Origin: Collinsella aerofaciens
Lineage (GTDB): Bacteria > Actinomycetota > Coriobacteriia > Coriobacteriales > Coriobacteriaceae
Reading direction: 5' to 3'
Assembly: GCF_005845035.1 (NCBI RefSeq)
Contig: NZ_SPFO01000009.1
Coordinates: forward strand, 1 to 64,000
Length of the DNA: 64,000 bases
The notes under the pieces are model-generated. The model saw nothing but the letters and a program-made list of their open reading frames with translations. It had not been told where the DNA came from and ran no database searches. The position numbers were made by a program, and so were the translations under genes. Below, one piece after another: positions 51,739 to 61,243 of the stretch (position 1 is the stretch's first letter; each line of letters starts with the position of its first letter).

Positions 51739-52845
51739 CTAGAGCTGGCTGCGCAGGTGGTCAGCCATATATGGTACGGCGAAGCGCACGTAACCGCGGC
51801 GCGCCTGTTCGATTACGCCGGCGTCGATGAGGCGCCGGCGATACTTTTGCGCATAGTCGGGTGTGACTGACATGCGCTCGGCCACATCGGAAATGCGCGA
51901 CACGCCGTCTTCGTCATCGGTCATTGCAGCGAGAAACGCAACATCTTGGTCCGATAGCGCGGCGAGCGTCGTTTCGCACACATCGTTTTCGAAATCGGCC
52001 TTTGACGCTTCGATTGCTCCGTCGACTTGCTCTGGCGTTACGTGTTCTCCTGCCTGGCAACGATTGGCGATGTTGTAGCCGATGAGCTGCAGCATGTAGG
52101 GCGAGCCCTGAGTTGCGCGAGCAGCGTCCAGCCGAAGATTGCCTGGAATATCAAGGTCGAGCTCTTCGAAAGCTCGCTGATAGTAGGCATCCACATCTCC
52201 AACTGAAAGCGGTTCGAGCGTGACCTTGCGTGCGCGGTTGAGAAATGTCAGTACGCGGTCGTTGAGTGTCGCGGAGACTGCTCCCGGGAGGCCCGCCATG
52301 ACGAGCGCGACGTTGAGCCCCTCGCCGACCAGCTCTTGATAGGCGGTGACGAGCTGTCTGATCTCGGGCGAATTGGCCTGGAGCTCATCGATGAGGATGA
52401 GGATGCCGTGTCCCTGCTCGGTCAGCTTGCGCGCCAGCTGCGTGAGCTTGAACTGGAAGCTTTTGGTTTCCTGCACATCGCGCGTGAACTCAAGGCCGGC
52501 TGAGAAGCCGAAGACGCTCAGGCTGCCGCCCGCAAGTTTGGGGAGCCGATGCTTGTTGGCGTAGGGCTCGCCCGCTTCCTGGATCTTCTCAACAATACGC
52601 TCGAGCATATCCTCGGAGGCTACGGTGGGCGTGGCGACAACAAAGCCGAGCTTGCGTGCGCGATCGGCAAGTTCCCACAGCAGAACCGTTTTGCCGCTGC
52701 CTCGCTGGCCGAGCATGAGCATGGCTCGGTCTCGATTGCCCGGCTCCTGCTCAAGGCCGGAGATGAATGTCGAAATCACGCTCCCGCGCCCCACCAGATA
52801 GGACGGGCGATTTCCAAATGAGGGGGAGAAGATGGTTTCAGTCAT
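51739..52845 (-). CDS. AAA+ ATPase with C-terminal winged helix (Orc1/Cdc6- or archaeal-ATPase-like)
   Basis: A 368-residue protein. Walker A LGQRGSGKTVLLWEL near 47, Walker B GILILIDELQANS near 148, sensor-type VALVMAGLPG near 180, a lid domain (about 215-285) and a winged-helix region (about 300-368: ALSDQDVAFLAAMTD, RISDVAERMSVTPDYAQKYR). This is the STAND/archaeal-type ATPase layout often found as an orphan gene near mobile DNA. No partner nuclease is adjacent. GGAAAGGAG lies upstream of the ATG in a poly-purine leader. It lies between direct repeats A and B and so looks like an inserted cassette. Confidence 0.85.
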   Translation of the reverse strand: MTETIFSPSFGNRPSYLVGRGSVISTFISGLEQEPGNRDRAMLMLGQRGSGKTVLLWELADRARKLGFVVATPTVASEDMLERIVEKIQEAGEPYANKHRLPKLAGGSLSVFGFSAGLEFTRDVQETKSFQFKLTQLARKLTEQGHGILILIDELQANSPEIRQLVTAYQELVGEGLNVALVMAGLPGAVSATLNDRVLTFLNRARKVTLEPLSVGDVDAYYQRAFEELDLDIPGNLRLDAARATQGSPYMLQLIGYNIANRCQAGEHVTPEQVDGAIEASKADFENDVCETTLAALSDQDVAFLAAMTDDEDGVSRISDVAERMSVTPDYAQKYRRRLIDAGVIEQARRGYVRFAVPYMADHLRSQL

Positions 52846-52900
52846 GAGTCTCCTTTCCTTTTTTTCCTATTTTTTCCTTTTTTTCCTATTCAGTCAAATA
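52846..52900 (-). promoter_or_regulatory. Poly-purine leader and possible promoter of the ATPase gene
   Basis: On the minus strand TTGACT (52896-52891) leads into a tract of GGAAAAAAA/TAGGAAAAAA tandem units (52890-52855) that ends in GGAAAGGAG before the ATG. Runs of six or seven A are prone to length change. Confidence 0.45.
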
Positions 52901-52910
52901 TCCCGCCGGC

Positions 52911-52964
52911 GAAGGCGGCTACGTAGGCCTCATCGGCAAGAACCTCGACATCGCCTGCGACTAG
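52911..52964 (+). pseudogene. Duplicated 3' end of the DUF4867 gene
   Basis: The last 17 codons and the TAG stop of the gene at 50898-51542 recur here, with one silent change (ATC for ATT). No start or upstream part is present. This is the left end of direct repeat B. Confidence 0.9.
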
Positions 52965-52972
52965 AATCTTCC

Positions 52973-53029
52973 GTCTCGATCTGTAACATCTAGCGGGCTA
53001 AATCGTTTCTACCTGTTACAGATCAAGAC
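52973..53029. repeat. 57-bp palindromic repeat in direct repeat B
   Basis: GTCTCGATCTGTAACA (52973-52988) pairs with TGTTACAGATCAAGAC (53014-53029) with one mismatch. The loop is nearly that of 51551-51607. Confidence 0.85.
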
Positions 53030-53040
53030 AAACCGCCCCC

Positions 53041-53077
53041 AACCACCACAAAGGTGCCTGTCCCCCTTGTGGTGGTT
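53041..53077. repeat. Hairpin ending direct repeat B
   Basis: AACCACCACAA (53041-53051) pairs perfectly with TTGTGGTGGTT (53067-53077) around a loop with the GTGCCTGTCCC core seen in other repeats here. Confidence 0.8.
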
Positions 53078-53164
53078 TGGGCAGGCGGGTATCAAAAAGT
53101 GTCAGCTGTGGGCGGTCGCCGGGCCACCGTGTGCGAAAAGAAGTGTCGACCTGTGCCGTTGCCG

Positions 53165-53193
53165 TTGGTTGGCACCCCGTTTGCGGGGATACT
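53165..53193 (+). promoter_or_regulatory. Possible promoter of the GH1 gene
   Basis: TTGGTT (53165-53170), 17 nt, GATACT (53188-53193), with a CCCCG / CGGGG inverted repeat in the spacer. It lies 37 nt before the start codon. Confidence 0.4.
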
Positions 53194-53217
53194 GAAACCA
53201 CGACAAGCAGCGTATGA

Positions 53218-54763
<1,546 letters not shown>

Positions 54764-54908
54764 GGGCGGGTCTGGCCGCTGTGAATTTCGCGTGCTCATC
54801 CCCATAGCCTCCTGACCAAGGCGCCCGGCGAGTAGTTAATGCTCGCCGGGCGCCTTGCCGTCTGCGGATTTTGGGACATGTGGCCCGCTTTTTGGGCCCG
54901 CCTGTCGG

Positions 54909-54914
54909 TACACT
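54909..54914 (+). promoter_or_regulatory. -10 element implying a leaderless mRNA
   Basis: TACACT lies 9 nt before ATG 54924, and no Shine-Dalgarno sequence fits between them. Confidence 0.4.
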
Positions 54915-54923
54915 AAAAGCACT

Positions 54924-56807
54924 ATGGGTACCCGCGCACGACATACTGGCCATGCGGCCGCCCGATCCGCGCCCGTAGCGGATCCTAGGGGCGGCAGGCT
55001 CTTCGCCATGCCGCGATTCCTGGTTGGCATAACGCATCAGGCGTATCGTCACCGCGTCTTCATTATTGCGGGCGCTATCACCGCACTGTTCCTCATGCTT
55101 TTGGCGGTCTTGCCGGCGCTGTTCGCCTTCGAACCCAAACTTTCTAACGTCGTGCCCGCCTATAACGAGGTGTCCGAAGAGGTCGTGGATGCGCTCGTCC
55201 ATTCGAGCTCTCTCCCGTTGCTTGTCGCCGCAATTGTATTTTCGATTTGGGGCGTATCGGTCTATCTGCGCTGTTTGGACTATGTGTTGCGCCGCCGCCT
55301 TGTTGCCATCGCCGCCATCTGCGCCTTGTGGATGATCGAAGTCATTCTCAAGTACAAGTCGTTCACGCCGTTCTATGCCACCGTGCTGTGGTACCTGTAC
55401 TACGTGCCCATGACGCTCATTCCGCTGCTCTACCAGTTGTGTGGTCTGCGCCTTGCGGGCCTGGAACAACACCGCCTGGGTCGCCGCTACTGCGCCGCGC
55501 TGTGGATTGTGGCCATCCTGCTTATCGGATTTGTGCTCACCAACGATTTTCACCAGCAGGTCTTCCACTTTGACCGCACAAGCGACACCTGGAGCAACGA
55601 CTACACCTACGGCTGGGGTTATTTTGCCGTCCTCGCGTGGACGGCCTTTGACTTCGTGGCCTTTTTTATCCTGGTTGGTCGGTCCTCATCCTTTCGCATC
55701 CAGCGTTTCTCGGGCACGGCGGCGCTCGTACTGCTGGGTGGCGCATTCTTTGCCATTTCGTATGCGTTGCGCGTGCCCTGGGCATGGAGGCTCAACTTTT
55801 CGCTCGTCTATTGCGTCCTGTGCGTGGTGGCGATGGAAATCTGTCTCGATTGCGGTGTCATTCCGTCGTATCACGACATCGCCGGCATCTTCGACACCTT
55901 GCCGCTCGACCTCAAAGTTCTAACGCGCGATCTGCAGGAAGTCTATGCCACGCCGGTGTCAAAGCCAATGCCGGTAGGCGTGCGCGAGGAGTTGCGGACC
56001 CAGGAGCACGGCCGCGCCCATGCCTTTGCCGTGGCGTCCGATCCCGATGTAATGTATCGCACCTTTCCGCTGCTGGGTGGATCGGCGCTGCTTGCCCAAG
56101 ACGTGTCGGAGCTCAACGAGCTTAACCGTGAGCTGGCGCATCGTCGCATGGAGCTGCAGCGTCAAAACGAGCTGCTCGCCGCCGACTACGACCTTAAGAC
56201 GCATTTGGCAGATCAAGAAGCCGAGACCTTGCTGGTCCAAGACGTGGACCAAGCGCTTGCCCGCGCGCTCGAAGGGATGTACGACCTGCTGAGCTCGCTG
56301 CCGCCGTTGACCGACGAAGCGTCTTCGCACGAGCGTTACCGCATGCTGCAGCGCGCCAAGATGCTCGTCGCCTATTGCAAGCGCAAGGGGTCGCTCACGT
56401 TGGCACAGCACGGGGAGAGCGGTTTTGATCGCGGCCGCATTCAGCTCATTGCCAACGAGCTCGCAAGCGACCTGCGCACCATCGATATCGATTGCGCCTC
56501 GATTATCGCCATACGGCGCCCGCTGCACGCCAGTACGGTAAGCGCCCTGTACGACTGCGTGTATGACTTTGCGTTTTTTGCCTACACCACCGACCATCCG
56601 GCGCTTATGTATCACTTGGGCGACCATGACCGATGCAGTGTCGAGCTGCGTGCCACGCTTTTTTCCAACGATGATGAAGATCTTTCGCAGACGCCCGCTG
56701 CGCAAGAGCTCGAAAGCGCTCTGCAAGGGCGCAACGTGGCATACCGATTTGAGGGCGAGCCCGGCCAGCTGCGCATGATCGTCTTGATGCCGAGGGCGGG
56801 TGAGTGA
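54924..56807 (+). CDS. Seven-helix membrane sensor with degenerate kinase-like C-terminus
   Basis: A 627-residue protein. Membrane domain (about 45-325) with about seven or eight helices resembling the histidine-kinase N-terminal 7TM region, then a soluble linker (about 345-430), a coiled coil (LNELNRELAHRRMELQRQNE) and a C-terminal domain (about 450-627) in the place of a kinase core. I see no phospho-acceptor His box and no clear N, G1 or G2 box, so it is probably not an active kinase. It overlaps the true kinase gene by 4 nt and likely acts as its sensing partner. ATG 54924 is a possible leaderless start; ATG 55008 is an alternative. Confidence 0.72.
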   Translation: MGTRARHTGHAAARSAPVADPRGGRLFAMPRFLVGITHQAYRHRVFIIAGAITALFLMLLAVLPALFAFEPKLSNVVPAYNEVSEEVVDALVHSSSLPLLVAAIVFSIWGVSVYLRCLDYVLRRRLVAIAAICALWMIEVILKYKSFTPFYATVLWYLYYVPMTLIPLLYQLCGLRLAGLEQHRLGRRYCAALWIVAILLIGFVLTNDFHQQVFHFDRTSDTWSNDYTYGWGYFAVLAWTAFDFVAFFILVGRSSSFRIQRFSGTAALVLLGGAFFAISYALRVPWAWRLNFSLVYCVLCVVAMEICLDCGVIPSYHDIAGIFDTLPLDLKVLTRDLQEVYATPVSKPMPVGVREELRTQEHGRAHAFAVASDPDVMYRTFPLLGGSALLAQDVSELNELNRELAHRRMELQRQNELLAADYDLKTHLADQEAETLLVQDVDQALARALEGMYDLLSSLPPLTDEASSHERYRMLQRAKMLVAYCKRKGSLTLAQHGESGFDRGRIQLIANELASDLRTIDIDCASIIAIRRPLHASTVSALYDCVYDFAFFAYTTDHPALMYHLGDHDRCSVELRATLFSNDDEDLSQTPAAQELESALQGRNVAYRFEGEPGQLRMIVLMPRAGE

Positions 56808-58303
56808 CGATGCAGATTTCGCTCATTCTTCCCCAAATCGTTGCGCTCGATGTTGTCTTTGCCCTGGCTGCGTGTCTGCAGACGATCCACGTCCCGCTCA
56901 TCGCATCGCGCCGCTCGCCCTATAACCGTAAGGTGATTTGCGCCTACGAGGCGAGCCTTGTGCTTCATCTGATGATTTCGGCGCTTATCCTGTTCGCGTC
57001 GTCTGGCTCGCATCTGGTGGCGCCGCTTGACGTTTGCGCCAGGGCAATGGGCGGAGCGTTGTGGCTCAATGCCGCGATCTTTGCCTATGGCGTGGTGCTT
57101 ATGGTGCACTATCGTCGCCCCGTCATGCTGGTCGAGCTGCTGCTTGTTGTCGCCGTTACGCCGCCGGTGGTGCTTGCCATGGGCTCGGCGTGGACCGTTG
57201 TCCTTATCGCAGAGGGAGCGTTCTTCCTGTTCCGTTCCATCGCGGCGCTCTTGATGGACGTCCGTAACCGCCAGGAGGATATCACCGCATTCTCGACGAT
57301 TGAAACCATCAACGTGATTCCCGTGGGCATTCTGTATCTAGACCCGAGGGGCCGTCCGTTGCTCATGAACCGCTGCATGCGCAAAAACCTGGTGGAACTT
57401 CATATGCCAACCGATCTACGCGACATGAGCAGCACATGGAACGACCTGCGCAAACTCAGCATGCAAATGCCCGAAAGCAGCAGGAACCGTGTGCGGATTA
57501 ATCTGGACCGCTTTGGTGAGGCGCGGGCGGTGGTCGAGGTCTCTCCCGCCGAGATTCGCCTATTTTTGTGCGATCGTGTTATGGTTTCGGGCCGTTCGTT
57601 CGAGCGCATTATCGGTCTTGATGTGACAGAGTACGCGCATGCTCATGACCGCTTGGCGCAAGCCAACCACCTGCTTGAGCTTGCGGGCCAAGAGCTCCAA
57701 GCCCAGATCGAAGAAGTCAAAAAAGTTGCCGACAATGCGGCCTACCTACGTATGCGCGCCCGCGTTCACGATGTGATCGGGCAGCGCCTGTCCATTCTTC
57801 ATCGCTATTTGGAGGAGGGGCGTCTGGACGATGAGTCGCTCGAGCAGATTGACCCGTTGCTGCGCTCAATCGCCGCCGATTTGCGCAGTGGCGGTGCCAG
57901 CGAGCCTGCAGAGCAGCTGGGTGATATCGTCCATGCTTTTGGCCTGGTGAGTGTGCAGATCGATGTTGAGGGTGCGCTGCCTGAGGACGCGCGTGTCGCG
58001 GCGGCCTTTTTGCAGATTATCCGCGAGGCCTCGACCAACGCCACCAAGCACGCGCAGGCCCACCAGGTCCATGTGCACCTGTGGCAGGAGGAGTCGAACG
58101 GATGCGACATCGCGCGCATGACCATCTCTAATGACGGCGCGCCGGCCCCCGTATCGTATCGCGAGGGAACGGGTATCCCTGGTATGAGGCATGTCGCACG
58201 GAATCTGGGCGGCAGCCTTGAGGTCCATGCCGCCCCACCCTTTACGCTTACGGTATCCATTCCGCTTAACACCAACGCCACGTCCCAAAGGAGAAGCTCA
58301 TGA
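56804..58303 (+). CDS. DesK-like sensor histidine kinase
   Basis: A 499-residue membrane kinase. Six helices (1-150), a PAS-like segment (about 160-280: FSTIETINVIPVGILYLDPRGRP), a coiled linker, then the His box ARVHDVIGQRLSILHRYLEE near 324 and an HATPase_c domain with IIREASTNATKHAQAHQV near 400 and GTGIPGMRHVARNLGG near 450. GTG 56804 overlaps the upstream stop; ATG 56810 is equally possible. The stop overlaps the regulator's start (ATGA). Confidence 0.88.
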   Translation: MTMQISLILPQIVALDVVFALAACLQTIHVPLIASRRSPYNRKVICAYEASLVLHLMISALILFASSGSHLVAPLDVCARAMGGALWLNAAIFAYGVVLMVHYRRPVMLVELLLVVAVTPPVVLAMGSAWTVVLIAEGAFFLFRSIAALLMDVRNRQEDITAFSTIETINVIPVGILYLDPRGRPLLMNRCMRKNLVELHMPTDLRDMSSTWNDLRKLSMQMPESSRNRVRINLDRFGEARAVVEVSPAEIRLFLCDRVMVSGRSFERIIGLDVTEYAHAHDRLAQANHLLELAGQELQAQIEEVKKVADNAAYLRMRARVHDVIGQRLSILHRYLEEGRLDDESLEQIDPLLRSIAADLRSGGASEPAEQLGDIVHAFGLVSVQIDVEGALPEDARVAAAFLQIIREASTNATKHAQAHQVHVHLWQEESNGCDIARMTISNDGAPAPVSYREGTGIPGMRHVARNLGGSLEVHAAPPFTLTVSIPLNTNATSQRRSS

Positions 58304-58920
58304 TCCGCGTGTTGATCGTCGAAGACCAGGCCATTCTGCGCGAGAGCCTGGCGCGCTCCGTTGGCGACCAGCTCGATATGACTGTTGTTTCCGCCATCGC
58401 CGATGCCTCCGAGGCCTTGGGTGTCGCGCTCAAGGAGCGCCCGGACATGATACTGATGGACGTATGCACCGAGCATGATTCCAACGGCATCGTGGCGGCG
58501 GCGCGTATCAAGGAGCAGCTGCCCGAGTGTCGCATCATTATCATGACCGGCATGCCCGAGATCACCTTTGTCGATCAGGCTCGCGAGGCGGGCGTCGATA
58601 GCTTTGTGTACAAGAACGTCGGTATCGACGAGCTGTTCGCCGTGATGCGCTCCACGCTGGCGGGCTATTGCACGTTTCCCAAGCCGCCCGAGAGCATTTT
58701 TTCGGGCACGGCAGCTCTCGACGATGTCGAGCTGTCGATCCTGCGCCTTGCCTGCGAGGGCAAAAGCCGCCGCGAGATCGCGGCCGAGCTGTTTATGAGC
58801 GAGGGCACCATCAAGCGTCGCATCTCGGAGATCCTAAGCAAGACCGGCTACGACAACATCATGCGTCTTGCCGTGCACGCGGTAACGGAGGGCAGCATCG
58901 TTCCCAATATGGAGCGCTAG
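58300..58920 (+). CDS. NarL/FixJ-type response regulator
   Basis: A 206-residue regulator. Receiver: acidic VEDQ near 7-10, phospho-Asp in MILMDVCTEHD near 54, MTG near 85, Lys in FVYKNVG near 107. LuxR-type HTH: LDDVELSILRLACEGKSRREIA and GTIKRRISEILSKTGYDN. It is the output of the two membrane proteins before it. Targets are not evident nearby. Confidence 0.92.
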   Translation: MIRVLIVEDQAILRESLARSVGDQLDMTVVSAIADASEALGVALKERPDMILMDVCTEHDSNGIVAAARIKEQLPECRIIIMTGMPEITFVDQAREAGVDSFVYKNVGIDELFAVMRSTLAGYCTFPKPPESIFSGTAALDDVELSILRLACEGKSRREIAAELFMSEGTIKRRISEILSKTGYDNIMRLAVHAVTEGSIVPNMER

Positions 58921-58940
58921 CGCTCGTTACGCATCGGCAT

Positions 58941-58979
58941 AAAAACGGCGGGGCCGCAGGATTAACTCCTGCGGCCCCG
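58941..58979. terminator. Bidirectional terminator between convergent operons
   Basis: A 13-bp stem (58949-58961 with 58967-58979) has an A5 run to its left. It therefore works best for the minus-strand lipoprotein operon and less well for the regulator gene. Confidence 0.75.
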
Positions 58980-59029
58980 TCTGGTGTGCGCGGATGCGTC
59001 CGCCAATCCGCGGCTGTCGTGGTCTGCCG

Positions 59030-59872
59030 TTACGCGATGGTTGCGCTGTAGGAGGCGACGTCCTCGTAGGAATCGGTCAGGTAGGCGTCGATGCCGATGG
59101 TCGTGTTGACCAGGTCGTCAAGGCTGTCAAGCTCGCCGTTCGAGAACGTGAATTCCTCGGTGGCGTTGGTGCCGGGCATCAGGTGAGCCGAGAACCAGGG
59201 GTCCTTCATGGTGCCGTTGACATTGGTCTTGCCGGAGGGAGCGTAGAAGGTCAGGTCCTTGTCGCTCTTGTTGGTGATGTTAACGACAAAGCCGATGTCG
59301 CCCCAGTCGTCCTTGAACTTCTCGGTGATGGTGATGGTGCACAGATCGTCATCGGCGACGGTGACGGCGGGGGAGATTTCGACGCTCTGGACATCGTCGT
59401 CTTCGACGGCCTCATCGATCTCCTCTTCCTTCTCGGCGTTCTCGCGATCCTTCTTCACCGTACCGGACAGATCCTTGTTGGACTTCGTAAAGATAAGCTT
59501 GTCGCCATCCACCTCGAGGACGAGCTTGTCGTCCTTGAGCTTCAGGTCGTGCGACTCATCTTCGGCGGTAATCGTTACGGTGGTGGCGTCCTTGGCCTCC
59601 CATTTCAGGTCGGCGACCTCAAGGAACATGTCGAGAACGCCCGTGCCGTCTTCGTCGAGGATCAGGATACAGTTGAGGCCCCACTCCTTGAGCATATCCA
59701 TGTACTCATCGGTGAGCTCTTCGCCGTCCAAGGTTCCACCCGAGTACTGCCAGCTGCCGACGAAGTTGGCCTTGGGGTCTTTGCCGCCGCCGCTGCAACC
59801 CGTCAGGGCAAAGGCGAGCGCCAGGACGCATGTCAGGAATGCGAGTACGGACTTTTTGAACGTTGTCTTCAT
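59030..59872 (-). CDS. Lipoprotein with DUF4352-like C-terminal domain
   Basis: A 280-residue exported lipoprotein: signal peptide (KKSVLAFLTCVLALAFALTG) and lipobox LTGC with Cys near 26. The middle part (about 35-130) is a small beta domain, GSWQYSGGTLDGEELTDEYM onward, followed by an acidic Glu/Asp linker (130-165) and a C-terminal beta domain (about 165-275) with GFVVNITNKSDKDLTFYAP, like telomeric-repeat-binding-factor-2-type/DUF4352 domains. Last gene of the minus-strand operon, 81 nt after the SPFH gene. AAAGGAGG precedes the ATG. Confidence 0.8.
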   Translation of the reverse strand: MKTTFKKSVLAFLTCVLALAFALTGCSGGGKDPKANFVGSWQYSGGTLDGEELTDEYMDMLKEWGLNCILILDEDGTGVLDMFLEVADLKWEAKDATTVTITAEDESHDLKLKDDKLVLEVDGDKLIFTKSNKDLSGTVKKDRENAEKEEEIDEAVEDDDVQSVEISPAVTVADDDLCTITITEKFKDDWGDIGFVVNITNKSDKDLTFYAPSGKTNVNGTMKDPWFSAHLMPGTNATEEFTFSNGELDSLDDLVNTTIGIDAYLTDSYEDVASYSATIA

Positions 59873-59953
59873 GGTGTCCTCCTTTATCGAACGAAACCCA
59901 TAGAAGCAAATGCGGGGGTGGCGGACCTCCCCGCCAATTACCAGGTAGAGGGG

Positions 59954-61195
59954 CTAGGGCCTGGGCGTTCCGCAGTTGCTGCAGAACTTGCCGCCGTTTT
60001 CGCTGCCGCAGTTGGGGCAGAACCACTTGGTCGGTGCCGGGGCGGGTGCGGGACTGCCACACTCGGGGCAGAACTTGCCGGTGTTGGTGGCACCGCAACT
60101 GCAGGTCCACGTGCCGGCCGCGGGGGCAGCGGCAGGAGCCGGTGCGGGGGCGGGTGTCGGAGTCGGCTGTGGGGCGGCCTGCTGCTGTGCCTGGCCGGCG
60201 GCGAACAGCTGGCTGGCGTTCATGCCGCCCATGCCGCCCGCCATGCCCATGCCCATGAAGCCTGCCATCGCGCCGTTGGGGTTGGCGGCTGCTGCGCGCA
60301 TCGCATCGCTCTGGGCGCTGGCGATGTTGGCGGCTGCCATGGTGGGATCGCGCATGACCGCGGCCTTCTGCAGGTCCTTGATCATCTGCTCGTCTTCTTG
60401 CGAGGCGACGATGGAGTTAACACCAAAGCTCACGATCTCGACACCACGCAGGTCGCGCCAGTCGGCGGAGAGGACCTCGTTGAGCGCGCGGGCGAGCTCG
60501 GTGGTGTGGCCGGGGATGGCACTGTAGCGGATGCCCATCTCCGAGATCTTGGCAAAGGCGGGCTGCAGGGCGGTGAGCAGCTCGGACTTAAGCTGGCTGT
60601 CGATCTTATCGCGCGTGTAGCTATCGGTCACGTTGCCGCACACGTTGGTGTAGAACAGCAGCGGGTTGGTGATGCGGTACGAATACTCGCCGTTGCAGCG
60701 AACGGAGATGTCGACATCCAGGCCAATGTTGTTATCGACCACGCGGAAGGGCACAGGCGAGGCGGTGCCGTACTTGTTGCCGATGATCTCCTTGGTGTTG
60801 ATGAAGTAGACGTGCTGGTCCTTGCCTGCGTCGCCGCCAAAGGTAAAGCGGCTGCCGATATTGGCGAACGTCTCCTTGATGGAGTCGCCCAGGTTGCCGC
60901 TAAAGACGCTCGGCTCGCTGCCGGTGTTGAAGACGAACTCGCCAGGCTCCAGCGCAACCTCGATGATCTTGCCGTTTTGCACCACGAGCATGCCCTGGCC
61001 GTCGTTGACGGCGATGACCGAGCCGTTGGAGATGACGTTGTCCTCGCCGCGCGTGTTGGAGCTGCGGCCGCCGGTGCGCTTACTGCCCTTGCAGGCCAAG
61101 ACGTCAGCGGGCATCGATTCGCAATAGATAAATTCCTTCCACTGGTCGGCCATGACGCCGCCGGCAGCGCCCAATCCAGCTTTTAAGAGTCCCAT
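59954..61195 (-). CDS. SPFH-domain protein with C-terminal double zinc ribbon (YdjI-like)
   Basis: A 413-residue protein. SPFH/virion-core-like domain (about 20-290): WKEFIYCESMPADVLACKG, GSVIAVNDGQGMLVVQNGKI, EVLSADWRDLRGVEIVSFGV. Then a Met/Gly/Ala-rich segment, a Pro/Ala linker (about 340-360), and two zinc ribbons, TWTCSCGATNTGKFCPECG and KWFCPNCGSENGGKFCSNCG. This is the domain order of Bacillus YdjI, which works with PspA and YdjG at the membrane. AAGGAAG lies upstream. It shares the operon with the two genes before it. Confidence 0.85.
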   Translation of the reverse strand: MGLLKAGLGAAGGVMADQWKEFIYCESMPADVLACKGSKRTGGRSSNTRGEDNVISNGSVIAVNDGQGMLVVQNGKIIEVALEPGEFVFNTGSEPSVFSGNLGDSIKETFANIGSRFTFGGDAGKDQHVYFINTKEIIGNKYGTASPVPFRVVDNNIGLDVDISVRCNGEYSYRITNPLLFYTNVCGNVTDSYTRDKIDSQLKSELLTALQPAFAKISEMGIRYSAIPGHTTELARALNEVLSADWRDLRGVEIVSFGVNSIVASQEDEQMIKDLQKAAVMRDPTMAAANIASAQSDAMRAAAANPNGAMAGFMGMGMAGGMGGMNASQLFAAGQAQQQAAPQPTPTPAPAPAPAAAPAAGTWTCSCGATNTGKFCPECGSPAPAPAPTKWFCPNCGSENGGKFCSNCGTPRP

Positions 61196-61243
61196 GGTGA
61201 TCTTCCTTTCTCGTCAAAGGCCGGGTGGTATTGGTCAGAATGG

